From Achromobacter piechaudii NBRC 102461 (lineage in GTDB: Bacteria > Pseudomonadota > Gammaproteobacteria > Burkholderiales > Burkholderiaceae_B): DNA of 64,000 bases. A program made the position numbers and the translations under genes. The stretch's first letter is position 1. Each line of letters opens with the position of its first letter. The stretch is taken from positions 62,001 to 126,000 of the forward strand of contig NZ_BCTK01000012.1 in the NCBI RefSeq assembly GCF_001571245.1, read 5' to 3'. The notes beneath the pieces are model-generated. The model made no database searches. It worked only from the letters and a program-made list of their open reading frames with translations, and was not told the DNA's origin. Shown one piece after another: positions 8,940 through 18,301 of this stretch.

Positions 8940-10406
8940 TCAAGTCGAGTGCAACCAACTCGACATGTCCGGCAGGCTGGCGGAGCCAACCACCTGCTCA
9001 CATGCAATGGACAGACCCAGCAAGCGCGCCTCTTGGCCCGCCGGCGCCAATAACTGCAACGCGGCAGGCAATAGTTCATGGCGCAGCCTGAGTGGCAGCG
9101 CACTTGCGCAAAGATTAAAAATGTTTGCCGGTCGGGTGGGTCCGAAGCAACGGCTTTCCATCGCCGTTTCCGCGTCGGCGGTTGGGAAGTCGTCGGGGTA
9201 GATCGGCGGAAAATGCTGTTTGACCGGCGCGATCCATGCGTCAAAGTTTTCGAAAGTGGCATGGACTTCAGAAAGCAGCACCTGACGGCGACGTTGCGCC
9301 GCCAAGTAGCGTTGTTCTGATATCTCCAGCCCCGCGGCAATTCGATGAGCCACGTCTGGATTCAGCCGCGGGCGCATCTCCTGGAACCGTTCGCTGCCGA
9401 GCATCGCAAGCGCCTCAGGGCGCGCAACATCGGTATAGATAGCATCGGTCTCGCAAAGCGCGGGCATATCAAATGGCACGACCCGCGCGCCACCTGCTGC
9501 CAGAGCATCCACTCCTTCGCGCACACATGCCGCCATCGTTGGCGCAAGCCCGTCGAAGAAATAGGATCGAGGCAACCCTAACTTGACGGCGCCCAGGTCG
9601 ACACTGGGCACCGTCTGCCCCGACAGTGCCTCCCACGCAATCGCAACATCTACCGCTCGCGGTGCGAACAGACCCAGCGAGTCAAGACTCCGGCTCATGG
9701 AGAACATGCCGTCATCTGGCATTGAAAGCCCCCCAAACTTCATACCGAAGATGCCGCAGAATGCAGCGGGGCCTCGGACCGAGCCTCCGGTGTCAGTACC
9801 GACTGCGAGCGCGCACAGGCCCGCCGCCACGGCTACAGCAGAGCCGCTGGAGGAACCGCCAGGCACGCGAAAGTGGTGTGGGTCCCTAGGATTTCGAGGA
9901 GTTCCGCGCCGGTAATTCGTACCGGCGGACCCTAGCGCAAACTCAACGGTCTGCGTCTTGCCGAGTATGACGCAGCCCGCACGCCGCAAAGCCCCAATGA
10001 AGCCGCCCTCTGCACCGACCAAATCTTCTACATCGACATCAGAGCCAACGCGAGTCGGCATTCCCGCCACCGCCAACACGTCTTTCACTGCCACCGGCAC
10101 ACCCATCAGGGGGCCAAGATCTGTACCACTGGCCAAGAGAGCATCTATGGCCGAAGCAGCACGAAGCGCCGATTCTGGGTCGGTATAAACAAAGGCGCGC
10201 AACTGCGAATCAAGCCGCTCGATACGATCCAAGTAGTCTTGCACCGTCTTGACTACTGTCGTCCTGCCGTCGCGCAGGCGCTGGCCGTAATCAGCCAGGC
10301 CCACCACTCCGATTGGGTCAGGGGGCAAGTTCACGTCTTTCTCCAAAGGGGCGGATACAGTCGGCAGCTGCGGTTCATCATGAATGGCACTCAACGCGCC
10401 CTTCAT
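8940..10406 (-). CDS. Amidase signature family amidase
   Basis: The protein has 488 residues. Motifs visible: Lys in VPVAVKDV, PGGSSSGSAVAVAAG with the cis-Ser, and GTDTGGSVRGPA with the nucleophile Ser. The start at 10406 lies 28 bases after the stop of the amidohydrolase gene; a longer open frame runs back into that gene antisense and is not supported. It is the last gene of a minus-strand catabolic block with an amidohydrolase, a Bug receptor, a crotonase-like protein and a CoA-transferase. The substrate is unknown. Confidence 0.9.
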   Translation of the reverse strand: MKGALSAIHDEPQLPTVSAPLEKDVNLPPDPIGVVGLADYGQRLRDGRTTVVKTVQDYLDRIERLDSQLRAFVYTDPESALRAASAIDALLASGTDLGPLMGVPVAVKDVLAVAGMPTRVGSDVDVEDLVGAEGGFIGALRRAGCVILGKTQTVEFALGSAGTNYRRGTPRNPRDPHHFRVPGGSSSGSAVAVAAGLCALAVGTDTGGSVRGPAAFCGIFGMKFGGLSMPDDGMFSMSRSLDSLGLFAPRAVDVAIAWEALSGQTVPSVDLGAVKLGLPRSYFFDGLAPTMAACVREGVDALAAGGARVVPFDMPALCETDAIYTDVARPEALAMLGSERFQEMRPRLNPDVAHRIAAGLEISEQRYLAAQRRRQVLLSEVHATFENFDAWIAPVKQHFPPIYPDDFPTADAETAMESRCFGPTRPANIFNLCASALPLRLRHELLPAALQLLAPAGQEARLLGLSIACEQVVGSASLPDMSSWLHST

Positions 10407-10434
10407 CCAGGCGTCGCCGTCAGAGGTAAGCCAA

Positions 10435-11388
10435 TCAGTGATTCCAGAACAAACGCTGTGGCGTGTGCACAAGAATGGTTTCTCGTATCGCGGGGGAAGG
10501 CACCCAACGCTCAAGCAGATCGACCAACGCGCCATCGTCAGGCATGAGATCAGCAGGACTCGACGTGTGCGGCCAATCGCTGCCCCAAAGCAAGCGCTCG
10601 GGATTGGCAGCCACCAGCTGTTGGTGCATAGGACGCACGTCGTCATAGCGATCGCGGTCATCCGATTGACGGTTCTGAGCAGAAAGCTTTGCGTAGACAA
10701 GCCCGTCGCCCACCAGCTTCAAGAGCGACTGGAACGACGGATCCGCGACGCCCCGAGACGCGGGCAGGCTCAAGACGTGGTCAATTACCACCGGTGCTTG
10801 TCGCCCAAGCAACGCGATGTCGTCCACGATGTCGGGCAAGAGTTGCCAGTCGATCCACAGTTGCACGACCCACCCCAGGTCACGCATCGTAGGCAAGAAA
10901 CTTTGCAGTACATCCCAGCCGACGCCACGCAAATAGCCCGGCTGATTTGACTTCGCAAACAGGTGAAAGCGCAGGCCACGTATGCCGGAGGCATCCCAGC
11001 GCTTCAGTTCTGCGGGACCGACCCGATTATCGGTAATGCAGACCCCCCGTAGCCGCTGGGGTTCGCGTTCGACGGCGTCGAGCACCACGCGATTATCGTA
11101 GCCATGAGAATTTCCCTGAACGATTACACCGCGGTCCAAGCCAAGGTGATCGAGCAGGCCCAGGTAGCGTTCAAGCGGCGCCTCGGGCGGCGTATAGCCA
11201 CGTCCTTCAGTGTAAGGAAAGCGGTCGGTAGGACCAAAGAGATGCGCGTGGCTGTCGCACGCACCGGCGGGGGGTTTCCAGCTTGGTCGTCGCGGATGGT
11301 CGACCGGCCCGGCGATCGCCGGCGGCTCTATCGATTGCGCAATGCTTGCGGGGTCAACTTTCACAGCTTGATCTTTCGTGTGGTCCAT
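10435..11388 (-). CDS. Amidohydrolase family protein (2-pyrone-4,6-dicarboxylate lactonase-like)
   Basis: This 317-residue TIM-barrel metal hydrolase of the amidohydrolase-2 group has the CDSHAHLFGP metal motif near residue 45, a PVVIDHV His in the middle, and the late LLWGSDWPHT motif with the catalytic Asp. Relatives open lactones or cyclic amides, for example in aromatic-ring breakdown. The start at 11388 lies 5 bases after the Bug stop, so the genes are transcribed together. An upstream in-frame start at 11436 would overlap the Bug gene by 43 bases. Confidence 0.87.
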   Translation of the reverse strand: MDHTKDQAVKVDPASIAQSIEPPAIAGPVDHPRRPSWKPPAGACDSHAHLFGPTDRFPYTEGRGYTPPEAPLERYLGLLDHLGLDRGVIVQGNSHGYDNRVVLDAVEREPQRLRGVCITDNRVGPAELKRWDASGIRGLRFHLFAKSNQPGYLRGVGWDVLQSFLPTMRDLGWVVQLWIDWQLLPDIVDDIALLGRQAPVVIDHVLSLPASRGVADPSFQSLLKLVGDGLVYAKLSAQNRQSDDRDRYDDVRPMHQQLVAANPERLLWGSDWPHTSSPADLMPDDGALVDLLERWVPSPAIRETILVHTPQRLFWNH

Positions 11389-11393
11389 CTCGT

Positions 11394-12356
11394 TCAGCCT
11401 AGTTTGATCCCTGCACTTTTGATGAGCTGGCCCCATCGTTCCATTTCCGCCGCCAGGAATCGGGCGAACTCGTCGGGCGTATTGGGCGAGGTCAGCGCGC
11501 TGAAGAAGTCGGTTCGTTTGCGGATCTCGGGATCGGCAACGGTCGTATTCAGCGCCTTATTCAACGCCAGCACGAGTTGAGCGGGCGTTCCCTTCGGCGC
11601 AAATACACCGTTCCACTCGTAAATCACGAACCCTGGCACGGTATCGCCTATCGCTGGCAAAGATGGAAACTGCGCCAGGCGGCCCTCGGCCGTATGCGCA
11701 ATGGCCTTAACCGTACCGCTCTGAATATAGGACGTGCAAGCTGCCGCATTGCTGAAGTAGAACTTGACATGCCCACCCGCAACGTCGGCCAGCGCTTGGG
11801 AACCACCTTTATACGCAATGTGGTTCAGCTTGACGCCTGCCTGACGCTGGAACAGTTCGAGCGCCAGATGTTGAACGGTGCCATTACCCGACGAGGCGAA
11901 ATCAAGCCCTCCTGGCGTCGCTTTGGCTAAGGCGATGATCTCCGCGACCGTATTCGCCTCGACAGAAGGATGCGTGACCAGGATGTTAGGCACCCGACCG
12001 GCCAAAAAGACCGGCACGAAGTTCGTCGTCACGTACGGCAGCTTCGGATACAGAAACGGATTGATAGCGTGACTGGTCGCATCGTAGAGAAAGGTCTGGC
12101 CGTCCGGCGCTGCATTGGCCACTAGGGCGGCGCCGATTGTGCCCCCGGCGCCAGGCCGGTTTTCGATAACGAAAACTTCGCCGAGTTCGGCGCTCGCGCG
12201 GGCGAGCAGAACTCGGCCAAGGTTGTCTGCGCCGCCACCTGCCGGATAAGGCAGGACAAACCTGACTTGTTTGGTCGCGGCTCGCACATCACGCGCTGCT
12301 AATGCCGCCAGAGCAAGCATTGCCATGCAGCGGCGTCGATTTATCAAAATGGTCAT
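11394..12356 (-). CDS. Bug family tripartite tricarboxylate transporter receptor
   Basis: This 320-residue periplasmic receptor has a signal peptide of about 26 residues (cleavage after DVRA). Typical Bug elements are VRFVLPYPAGGGADNLGR, VIENRPGAGGTIGAA, and NHIAYKGGSQALADV. Its start is supported by GGAG 8 bases upstream. It lies between the amidohydrolase and the crotonase-like gene, suggesting capture of the pathway substrate; no TctA/TctB permease is in the window, as is common for Bug genes. Confidence 0.92.
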   Translation of the reverse strand: MTILINRRRCMAMLALAALAARDVRAATKQVRFVLPYPAGGGADNLGRVLLARASAELGEVFVIENRPGAGGTIGAALVANAAPDGQTFLYDATSHAINPFLYPKLPYVTTNFVPVFLAGRVPNILVTHPSVEANTVAEIIALAKATPGGLDFASSGNGTVQHLALELFQRQAGVKLNHIAYKGGSQALADVAGGHVKFYFSNAAACTSYIQSGTVKAIAHTAEGRLAQFPSLPAIGDTVPGFVIYEWNGVFAPKGTPAQLVLALNKALNTTVADPEIRKRTDFFSALTSPNTPDEFARFLAAEMERWGQLIKSAGIKLG

Positions 12357-12530
12357 AGCGTCTCCTGATTATTTTTATGGCGTCATGTAGTTGGACAGAA
12401 GCGCAGGGCTCATTGGCCGTACGCACCCAAGGCAACTTTGGCGGGCCCCGGCCATCGACAAGCGATCACGAACGGCTTGGCGCACTGCGCCAGGCTCGTC
12501 GGTCGACTCGATGACAGGGACTTCCGAACG

Positions 12531-13331
12531 TCAACGTCCTGTGAACTTGGGCGCGCGCTTTGCCGTGAACGCGTCACGGCCCTCGACATAGTCTTGGCTC
12601 ATGAAGCACCGCATGATCGCGTCTTGGCTCGCCTTACGGCCCTGATCGAAACCACGCGCGCCAGCGTCTATGGCGATCTTGCTGGCCTCATGCGTCAGCG
12701 GGGCCAGCCCGGCAATATCCGCAACGATCTGATCGAAATCAGGTTCGCCAAGAACCCGTGTCACGAGTCCCATGCGAAAGGCTTCCGCGCTGCCGTAGCG
12801 GCGGGCCGTAAACATGATTTCCTTTGCATTGGAGGGCCCGACCATCCATCCGAGCCTTTGCAGCCAAAGCTCGTTGTAGCCGACCCCCACCTTGCCAGCC
12901 GGTATGCAGAACGTCGCGTCCTCGCTGCTATAGCGCAGGTCGCAATGCAGCGCGAGCGCCACCCCGCCACCAAAGCAGTAGCCAAGCACTCGTGCAACCG
13001 TCGGCTTGCGCGCCGAAGCCAAGGCGGAGATGGCCCGATCAACGTTATCGTTGTAGAGCTTCACGTTTTCCGCGTTGTTGCGCTTCTCGCCGAACTGCGA
13101 GATGTCGGACCCCGACGCGAAGGCCTTACCCCCCGCGCCCTCGACCACGATGACCCGAACGTCTGGATCCGTATCGAGTCGGCCGATCTGCTCGGGAAGG
13201 CTGGCCCACATGTCGAACGTCAGTGCATTCTTCTTGGGCTGGTTGTCGATCACCAGACGGCCAATCGCGCCATCGATGTGAGCATGGATCTGCGGCACGC
13301 TTGCGCTTTGCATCAGGGAATCAGATGACAT
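12531..13331 (-). CDS. Enoyl-CoA hydratase/isomerase (crotonase) superfamily protein
   Basis: This 266-residue crotonase-fold protein has the oxyanion-hole segments KAFASGSDISQF (69-80) and YCFGGGVALALHCDLR (118-133). The two catalytic Glu residues of true enoyl-CoA hydratases are replaced by Ala125 and Ala145, so classical hydratase activity is unlikely; another CoA-thioester reaction such as hydrolysis, isomerisation or decarboxylation is possible. The start overlaps the CoA-transferase stop by 11 bases and has AAGGA upstream. The C-terminus FTGR is normal. Confidence 0.85.
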   Translation of the reverse strand: MSSDSLMQSASVPQIHAHIDGAIGRLVIDNQPKKNALTFDMWASLPEQIGRLDTDPDVRVIVVEGAGGKAFASGSDISQFGEKRNNAENVKLYNDNVDRAISALASARKPTVARVLGYCFGGGVALALHCDLRYSSEDATFCIPAGKVGVGYNELWLQRLGWMVGPSNAKEIMFTARRYGSAEAFRMGLVTRVLGEPDFDQIVADIAGLAPLTHEASKIAIDAGARGFDQGRKASQDAIMRCFMSQDYVEGRDAFTAKRAPKFTGR

Positions 13332-14520
13332 GGCTTTCCTTCAGTTCGTGAATTTGTTCAACAGTAAGCCCGGCCTCACGCAAGATTTCCATCGTGTGTT
13401 CGCCAGGCATTGGCGCTACCCGCGCAAGCTGGGCAACATGTCGGCTCGTGCGATAGGGCTGCCCCACCAATCCGATCTCCCCAAGCTGGGGGTGACTCAC
13501 AGGCCATCTCACACCCAGATGCTGAACCTGCGCATCTTCGAATGCCTGGTCGATGCTATTGACCGCACCACAAGCCAGGCCGGCGTCATTCAACAACGTT
13601 ATCCAATGGGCGGTGGTGTTGCCGGAGAAGATCTCCGAGAGTTCAGCATTTAACTGTTCTCGATTGGCCGAACGCGCCTTATTCGTTTCGAATCGCGGAT
13701 CGGTAAGCCAGTCTTCACGGTTCAGCGTTTTGCACAGACGGGTCCACATCACCCGGCCAGATACGCAAATGCAGATCATGCCGTCCCGAGTCGGAAAATT
13801 CCCTGTGGGGATGATCGTCGGATGATCGTTGCCCGCCTGGGTCGGGACCTCGCCGGCGACCAGCCAGCGTGCACATTGAAAATCCATGACGGCGAGCAGC
13901 GACTCAAGCAGCGATGTCTGAATCCACTGTCCTTTCCCGCTGCGCTCGCGGTCCAGTAGCGCCATCAGGATGCCCATCGCCGCATACATTCCGGCCGTCG
14001 TATCGGCGATGGCAATACCTGCGCGAACGAGTCCATGACCGGGGATGCCCGTCACAGACATCATTCCGGTCATCCCCTGAATAATCTGGTCGTAGCCGGG
14101 ACGCCGCGCATAGGGTCCGTCCTGTCCAAAACCAGAAATGCTCGCGTAGACCAGGCGGGGATTGATCTCGTTCAGCGTCTCATAGTCGATACCCAAGCGC
14201 TTTTTGACGTCGGGGCGATAGTTTTCAACCACCACATCCGCGTCCTTCGCCAGCTCCTTCAGGATGCGCACGCCTTCCGGCGACTTGAGGTTCAGCGTAA
14301 GGCTGCGCTTGTTGCGATGCAGATTCTGATAGTCAGGACCGAGCCGCACGCCGCCCATCTCGGTCTCGTTGCCCTCGTCGACCGGCTCCTCGATTTTGAT
14401 CACATCAGCGCCCCAATCGGCTAACTGACGGACGGCCGTGGGGCCCGCGCGCACTCGTGTCAGATCCAATACACGGTACGGGCGTAGCGGTAGCGATTGG
14501 GGATTGATCGAGGTATTCAT
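13321..14520 (-). CDS. CaiB/BaiF CoA-transferase family protein
   Basis: This 399-residue family III CoA-transferase moves CoA from a donor thioester to a carboxylic acid. It has the N-terminal LDLTRVRAGPTAVRQLADWGAD segment, NLHRNKRSLTLNLKSPEG, and the presumed catalytic Asp173 in IAIADTTAGMYA. With GGAG 7 bases ahead, the start is firm. The following crotonase-like gene overlaps it, so the pair probably activates an acid and then transforms its CoA ester. The acid could be the product of the neighbouring amidases. Confidence 0.92.
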   Translation of the reverse strand: MNTSINPQSLPLRPYRVLDLTRVRAGPTAVRQLADWGADVIKIEEPVDEGNETEMGGVRLGPDYQNLHRNKRSLTLNLKSPEGVRILKELAKDADVVVENYRPDVKKRLGIDYETLNEINPRLVYASISGFGQDGPYARRPGYDQIIQGMTGMMSVTGIPGHGLVRAGIAIADTTAGMYAAMGILMALLDRERSGKGQWIQTSLLESLLAVMDFQCARWLVAGEVPTQAGNDHPTIIPTGNFPTRDGMICICVSGRVMWTRLCKTLNREDWLTDPRFETNKARSANREQLNAELSEIFSGNTTAHWITLLNDAGLACGAVNSIDQAFEDAQVQHLGVRWPVSHPQLGEIGLVGQPYRTSRHVAQLARVAPMPGEHTMEILREAGLTVEQIHELKESHVI

Positions 14521-14639
14521 AGTTGCACTCCAATTACTGCTTTCGTGATTTAAGGGCGATCATTTATCAAATGGAAAGTCCACCTTTAGCGAACCTTTTG
14601 ACCGACGACTGCCGCGACTTCGTGGCGGGCGCGATTGAG

Positions 14640-16097
14640 TCATTCGGCAGGTGGAACTTCGCCAAATCGCGGGTCTATCGGAACCCCACTCCTAAACCCT
14701 GCAATACGCTCAAACAATGCGGCGGCTTGGAGCAATCGATCCTCACGATGAGGCAGGGAAACAAGTTGCAGGCCAATGGGTCTGCCGAACTGATCGAGCC
14801 CGCAAGGAACAGACAAGGCCGGGCAGCCGGTGAGCGTGATGGCGCCGTTAAGCATCGACCCCGCCAAATAGTTGTCGAGCTTGGTGCCGGCGATCGTGGC
14901 CGGATGCCGCAAGTTGACGTCGAAGGCCGGCGTCGATGCTCCCGGCGTGACAAACAGGTCGTACTGCTCGAACACGCGAGTCATCTGGCGAAAGAATGCG
15001 GTTCGCCGCCTCTGCGCCCAGGCTATCCGGGACGGGCTGGTCTTCAAGCCGATTTCCGTATTCCAGACGATGTCAGCCTTGATCATGTCTGGGTGCGCAT
15101 TGATCAGCAGCTCGCGATCGACGACAAACGCCTGGCTGCGCAGGATCAATGAGGCCTCATCCAATTCGCCGATATCTGGACTGACTTCATCAACCACGCA
15201 GCCCAGCGCTTCGAATGCACGAACGGCTTGGGCGCAGCGGTCACGTGTCTCGCTATCAACCGGCACGCTGCCGCCAAAATCGGCGCAGTAGGCGATTCGC
15301 CGCGGCGGCTCCTGCTCGGCAACCGCGACGGCGTTTACGTACGAGCGGCTGGGTGCGGCGTGCGTAAGCGGGTCGTGCAAGCAGAGTCCGGCCATGGCAT
15401 CGAGAAACAGCGCAAGGTCGGGAACGTTGCGCGCCATCGGGCCTTCGACCATTAGCGGCGAGAACAGATCATCTACCGTGCCTCGTGTCACCCTTCCAGG
15501 CGATGGGCGCAAGCCAACCACTGCGCAATACGTGGCGGGGCGTCGCAGGCTGCCGTTCATATCGTTGCCATGCGCCAGCCAAGCCTCTCCCGTCGCGACC
15601 GACACGGCGGCCCCTCCCGAGCTTCCGCCGCAAGTCAGCGACGTGTTCCAGGGGTTTCGTGTCCGCCCGAATACTTGGTTGAAGGTGGAGGCGCCGACTG
15701 CAAACTCCGGCGTGTTGGACTTTGCAATAACAATTCCGCCTTGTCTTTCAAGACGCTCGACCAGCGGATGAGAGAGACCGGGTACGTGATCCTTGAAGAT
15801 CGGCGATCCATAGGTGGTGCGCACACCCGCGACATCCGTCATGTCCTTGATCGTGATGGGCAGTCCCGCGAGCCAACCCGGCGAACCGTCCTGCGCTGCC
15901 GCCCCTGCGCGCATCAGCCTTCCTGCATGCTCTCGCGCACGATCGAAGCACAGCGTCGGCAGCGCATTCACCAGCGGCTCCACCTCGGCGATGCGAGCCT
16001 CTGCGGCATCGATCAAATCAAGGGGCGAGACGTCGCCCCGGCGCAGCGCCTGGACTGCTTGCGTCGCGGTCAGATGGATTAGTTCGTTGAAGCTCAT
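14640..16097 (-). CDS. Amidase signature family amidase
   Basis: This 485-residue enzyme has Lys in PITIKDMTD, TCGGSSGGAAVSVATG with the cis-Ser, and the nucleophile Ser in GNDMNGSLRRPA. The usual GTDTGGS is here GNDMNGS, so the loop is altered but the Ser remains. The start at 16097 (MSFNELIHLTA) matches the family N-terminus; ATG at 16139 is a longer alternative, and neither has a strong ribosome site. Downstream are CoA-transferase and crotonase genes on the same strand, after a 119-base gap. Confidence 0.9.
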   Translation of the reverse strand: MSFNELIHLTATQAVQALRRGDVSPLDLIDAAEARIAEVEPLVNALPTLCFDRAREHAGRLMRAGAAAQDGSPGWLAGLPITIKDMTDVAGVRTTYGSPIFKDHVPGLSHPLVERLERQGGIVIAKSNTPEFAVGASTFNQVFGRTRNPWNTSLTCGGSSGGAAVSVATGEAWLAHGNDMNGSLRRPATYCAVVGLRPSPGRVTRGTVDDLFSPLMVEGPMARNVPDLALFLDAMAGLCLHDPLTHAAPSRSYVNAVAVAEQEPPRRIAYCADFGGSVPVDSETRDRCAQAVRAFEALGCVVDEVSPDIGELDEASLILRSQAFVVDRELLINAHPDMIKADIVWNTEIGLKTSPSRIAWAQRRRTAFFRQMTRVFEQYDLFVTPGASTPAFDVNLRHPATIAGTKLDNYLAGSMLNGAITLTGCPALSVPCGLDQFGRPIGLQLVSLPHREDRLLQAAALFERIAGFRSGVPIDPRFGEVPPAE

Positions 16098-16244
16098 CGT
16101 TGGAGAAAGCAGGGATGCGTAGTGAAAGAGGCGGCCCATGACCGACAGAGGTCGGGCCGACGCTTACCCATCGTGTGCGTTTGGCGCCGCGCCAAATTCA
16201 ATGCGCGATGGGTGGGGATGCGCATGCGGCGCACGGCGCGTCGA

Positions 16245-17216
16245 TCAAAGGGTTTCCTTGGCGATGCCGACGCGTTCGACGACATCTCGCCAATATTCAA
16301 TTTCCTCTTTCATGCGCAACTGGAAAGGCTCCGGGCTGCCGGGGATCGCCGAAATCCCCAAACCCTGGAACGTCTTTTTCACCGCATCGGTCTCAAGCGC
16401 TTGGTTCAACGCCGTATTCAGACGCTTAACGACATCATCGGGCGTGTCGCTGCGCACGATCATTCCGTACCAGGCGGGCCGATTCAGATTCGGATAGCCC
16501 AGCTCTTGGTAAGTAGGAATATCTGGAAATGCTTCCAGCCGTTCAGGCGCCTGGATCGCAATCGCGCAAATCTTGCCGCTCTTCAGGTGGGCTTGTGACG
16601 AGCTGATGTTGTCGAAAACCACATCGATGACGCCACCGTAAAGGTCACTGATCGCAGGCGCCAAGCCGCGATACGGCACATGCATCATCTTGACGCCGAC
16701 CTCGCTCATGAAGGCTTCGGCCGACATATGACCCAAGGTGCCTGCACCGGGCGACCCAAACTTATATTCATCCGGCTTTGCCTTGAGCTTCGCAACCAGC
16801 GTCTCGAACTTGCAGTCGGGCGCGATTTCCTTTCTTGTCAGCACGACGCCTGGCGCCAAGGCGATTCCTCCGACCGACTTGAAATCCTTAAGCGGGTCGT
16901 ACGGGAGGTTTTTGTAGAAATTCACGGCAACGCCATGCGAGGTGCCTGTCGCGATGCCGACCGTATAGCCATTAGGCTGCGCACTCAGCACATACTTCAA
17001 GCCGATGAGCCCGCTGGCCCCGGAACGATTCTCGACGACCAACGGCTCTCCAAGAGCAGCCCCCATCTGCGCCTGAATCGCACGCACGATGAGATCCGTC
17101 GGCCCACCCGGCGCCATCTGCACGACGGCAGTGACGGGCTTGTTCGGGAACTGCTGGGCTTGAACCAAGCAGGGAATCAAGGCCGTAAGAGCCAAGCTCG
17201 ACAGAAGCCGCTTCAT
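16245..17216 (-). CDS. Bug family tripartite tricarboxylate transporter receptor
   Basis: The protein has 323 residues, with a signal peptide MKRLLSSLALTALIPCLVQA. Motifs: VVQMAPGGPTDLIVRAIQ, VVENRSGASGLIGL, MHVPYRGLAPAISDLYGG. The start at 17216 is set by GAGGAAAAACA. It is the first gene of the minus-strand amidase block and is divergent from a LysR gene. The 162-base gap contains a perfect 10-bp palindrome GTGCTAGCAC at 17253-17262, a possible regulator site. Confidence 0.92.
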   Translation of the reverse strand: MKRLLSSLALTALIPCLVQAQQFPNKPVTAVVQMAPGGPTDLIVRAIQAQMGAALGEPLVVENRSGASGLIGLKYVLSAQPNGYTVGIATGTSHGVAVNFYKNLPYDPLKDFKSVGGIALAPGVVLTRKEIAPDCKFETLVAKLKAKPDEYKFGSPGAGTLGHMSAEAFMSEVGVKMMHVPYRGLAPAISDLYGGVIDVVFDNISSSQAHLKSGKICAIAIQAPERLEAFPDIPTYQELGYPNLNRPAWYGMIVRSDTPDDVVKRLNTALNQALETDAVKKTFQGLGISAIPGSPEPFQLRMKEEIEYWRDVVERVGIAKETL

Positions 17217-17378
17217 TGTTTTTCCTCGGTGTGTGGTCAACAGTCGGTCACGGTGCTAGCACGGTGTGTTTCATCTTCACGGGCAAGATTGCTTACCCAC
17301 CACGCGCACTCTAAGACCGGCTCTAATTTTCCAAAAGCGAGTAAAATCGCAGCATCTGATTCGATTTAGGCGAAGTAG

Positions 17379-18293
17379 ATGACGTTGAAACAGCTTGAGG
17401 CCTTTTACTGGGCGGCGACTTGTTCGAGTTTTCTTGTGGCGGCAGACCGGCTTCACTTGTCTTTGTCATCTCTGTCCAAGCGCATATCGGAACTGGAGAC
17501 AGCACTGGGCGTTGAGCTATTCGACCGCAGCGGGCACAGGGCCGTGTTGACCAGTGCAGGGGATTTGCTATTGCCGCGAGCGCAGAGCCTGATCCGCGAG
17601 GCCGATGACATCGAACAACAGCTCAAGCAAACCCAGGGGCTCCGGGGCCTGTGCCGCTTCGGTGTCGGCGAATTAACAGCTTTGACCTGGCTGCCTATCC
17701 TGATCTCGAATGTGCGCTTGGCTCACCCGGCACTGCGCCTGGAGCCCACGGTGGAGGCGGGAAGTTCGCTTGGTGGTCTGGCACAACGGGTAAGCGACGG
17801 CTCGCTCGACTTCGCGATCGCTGCCAGCCGCTCACCACGCGAGAACATCCGCTTGCGACCCGTAGGCCAAGCCGAACTCTGCTGGGTCATTGGGACACGT
17901 TCCGGTGCGCCGCCGAAAAGCCTGACTGCCAAGGTAATTGACGGACTGCCACTGATCACCCTGCCAGTCGGCAGCGGCACGGCTGCAATCGTCGATGCCT
18001 GTCTTGAGGCTAATGGGCTGGAACCCGCATCAAGGCTGCTGTGCAATAGCTGGCCGGTCGTCGCATCGCTGATCGCTGATGGCATGGGGTTCGGCCTTCT
18101 GCCCATGGGCTGGGCCGTTGCGCTGGAAAAGCGCGGCAAGGTTCACATGCTGAAAACAAAGAGCAGCCCAACGCCGCTGCAATATTTCTTCCTGTCTCGA
18201 CGCGACGACCATCGCCCGCTACTGCAGGAGATGCTTCGCTTATTCGAGACAAGCATCGACTTCAACCGCACCAGTATTTGGCTAGGTGGGTAA
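17379..18293 (+). CDS. LysR family transcriptional regulator
   Basis: The protein has 304 residues, with N-terminal helix-turn-helix at residues 1-60 (MTLKQLEAFYWAATCSSF, LSSLSKRISELETALGVELF) and an effector domain. It is divergent from the Bug/amidase block and convergent with cynR, so its likely target is the 17216-8940 gene block. It resembles the LysR protein at 461-1393 in layout, and both sit divergent from an amidase-containing operon. Confidence 0.93.
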   Translation: MTLKQLEAFYWAATCSSFLVAADRLHLSLSSLSKRISELETALGVELFDRSGHRAVLTSAGDLLLPRAQSLIREADDIEQQLKQTQGLRGLCRFGVGELTALTWLPILISNVRLAHPALRLEPTVEAGSSLGGLAQRVSDGSLDFAIAASRSPRENIRLRPVGQAELCWVIGTRSGAPPKSLTAKVIDGLPLITLPVGSGTAAIVDACLEANGLEPASRLLCNSWPVVASLIADGMGFGLLPMGWAVALEKRGKVHMLKTKSSPTPLQYFFLSRRDDHRPLLQEMLRLFETSIDFNRTSIWLGG

Positions 18294-18301
18294 GCGCGCT
18301 A

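Noticed and set aside
12375-12530. An in-frame continuation of about 51 codons beyond the stop codon of the crotonase-like gene
   Set aside because: The gene already ends with the normal FTGR C-terminus of this family, and the continuation has no start or ribosome site. Chance open frames are common in GC-rich DNA.
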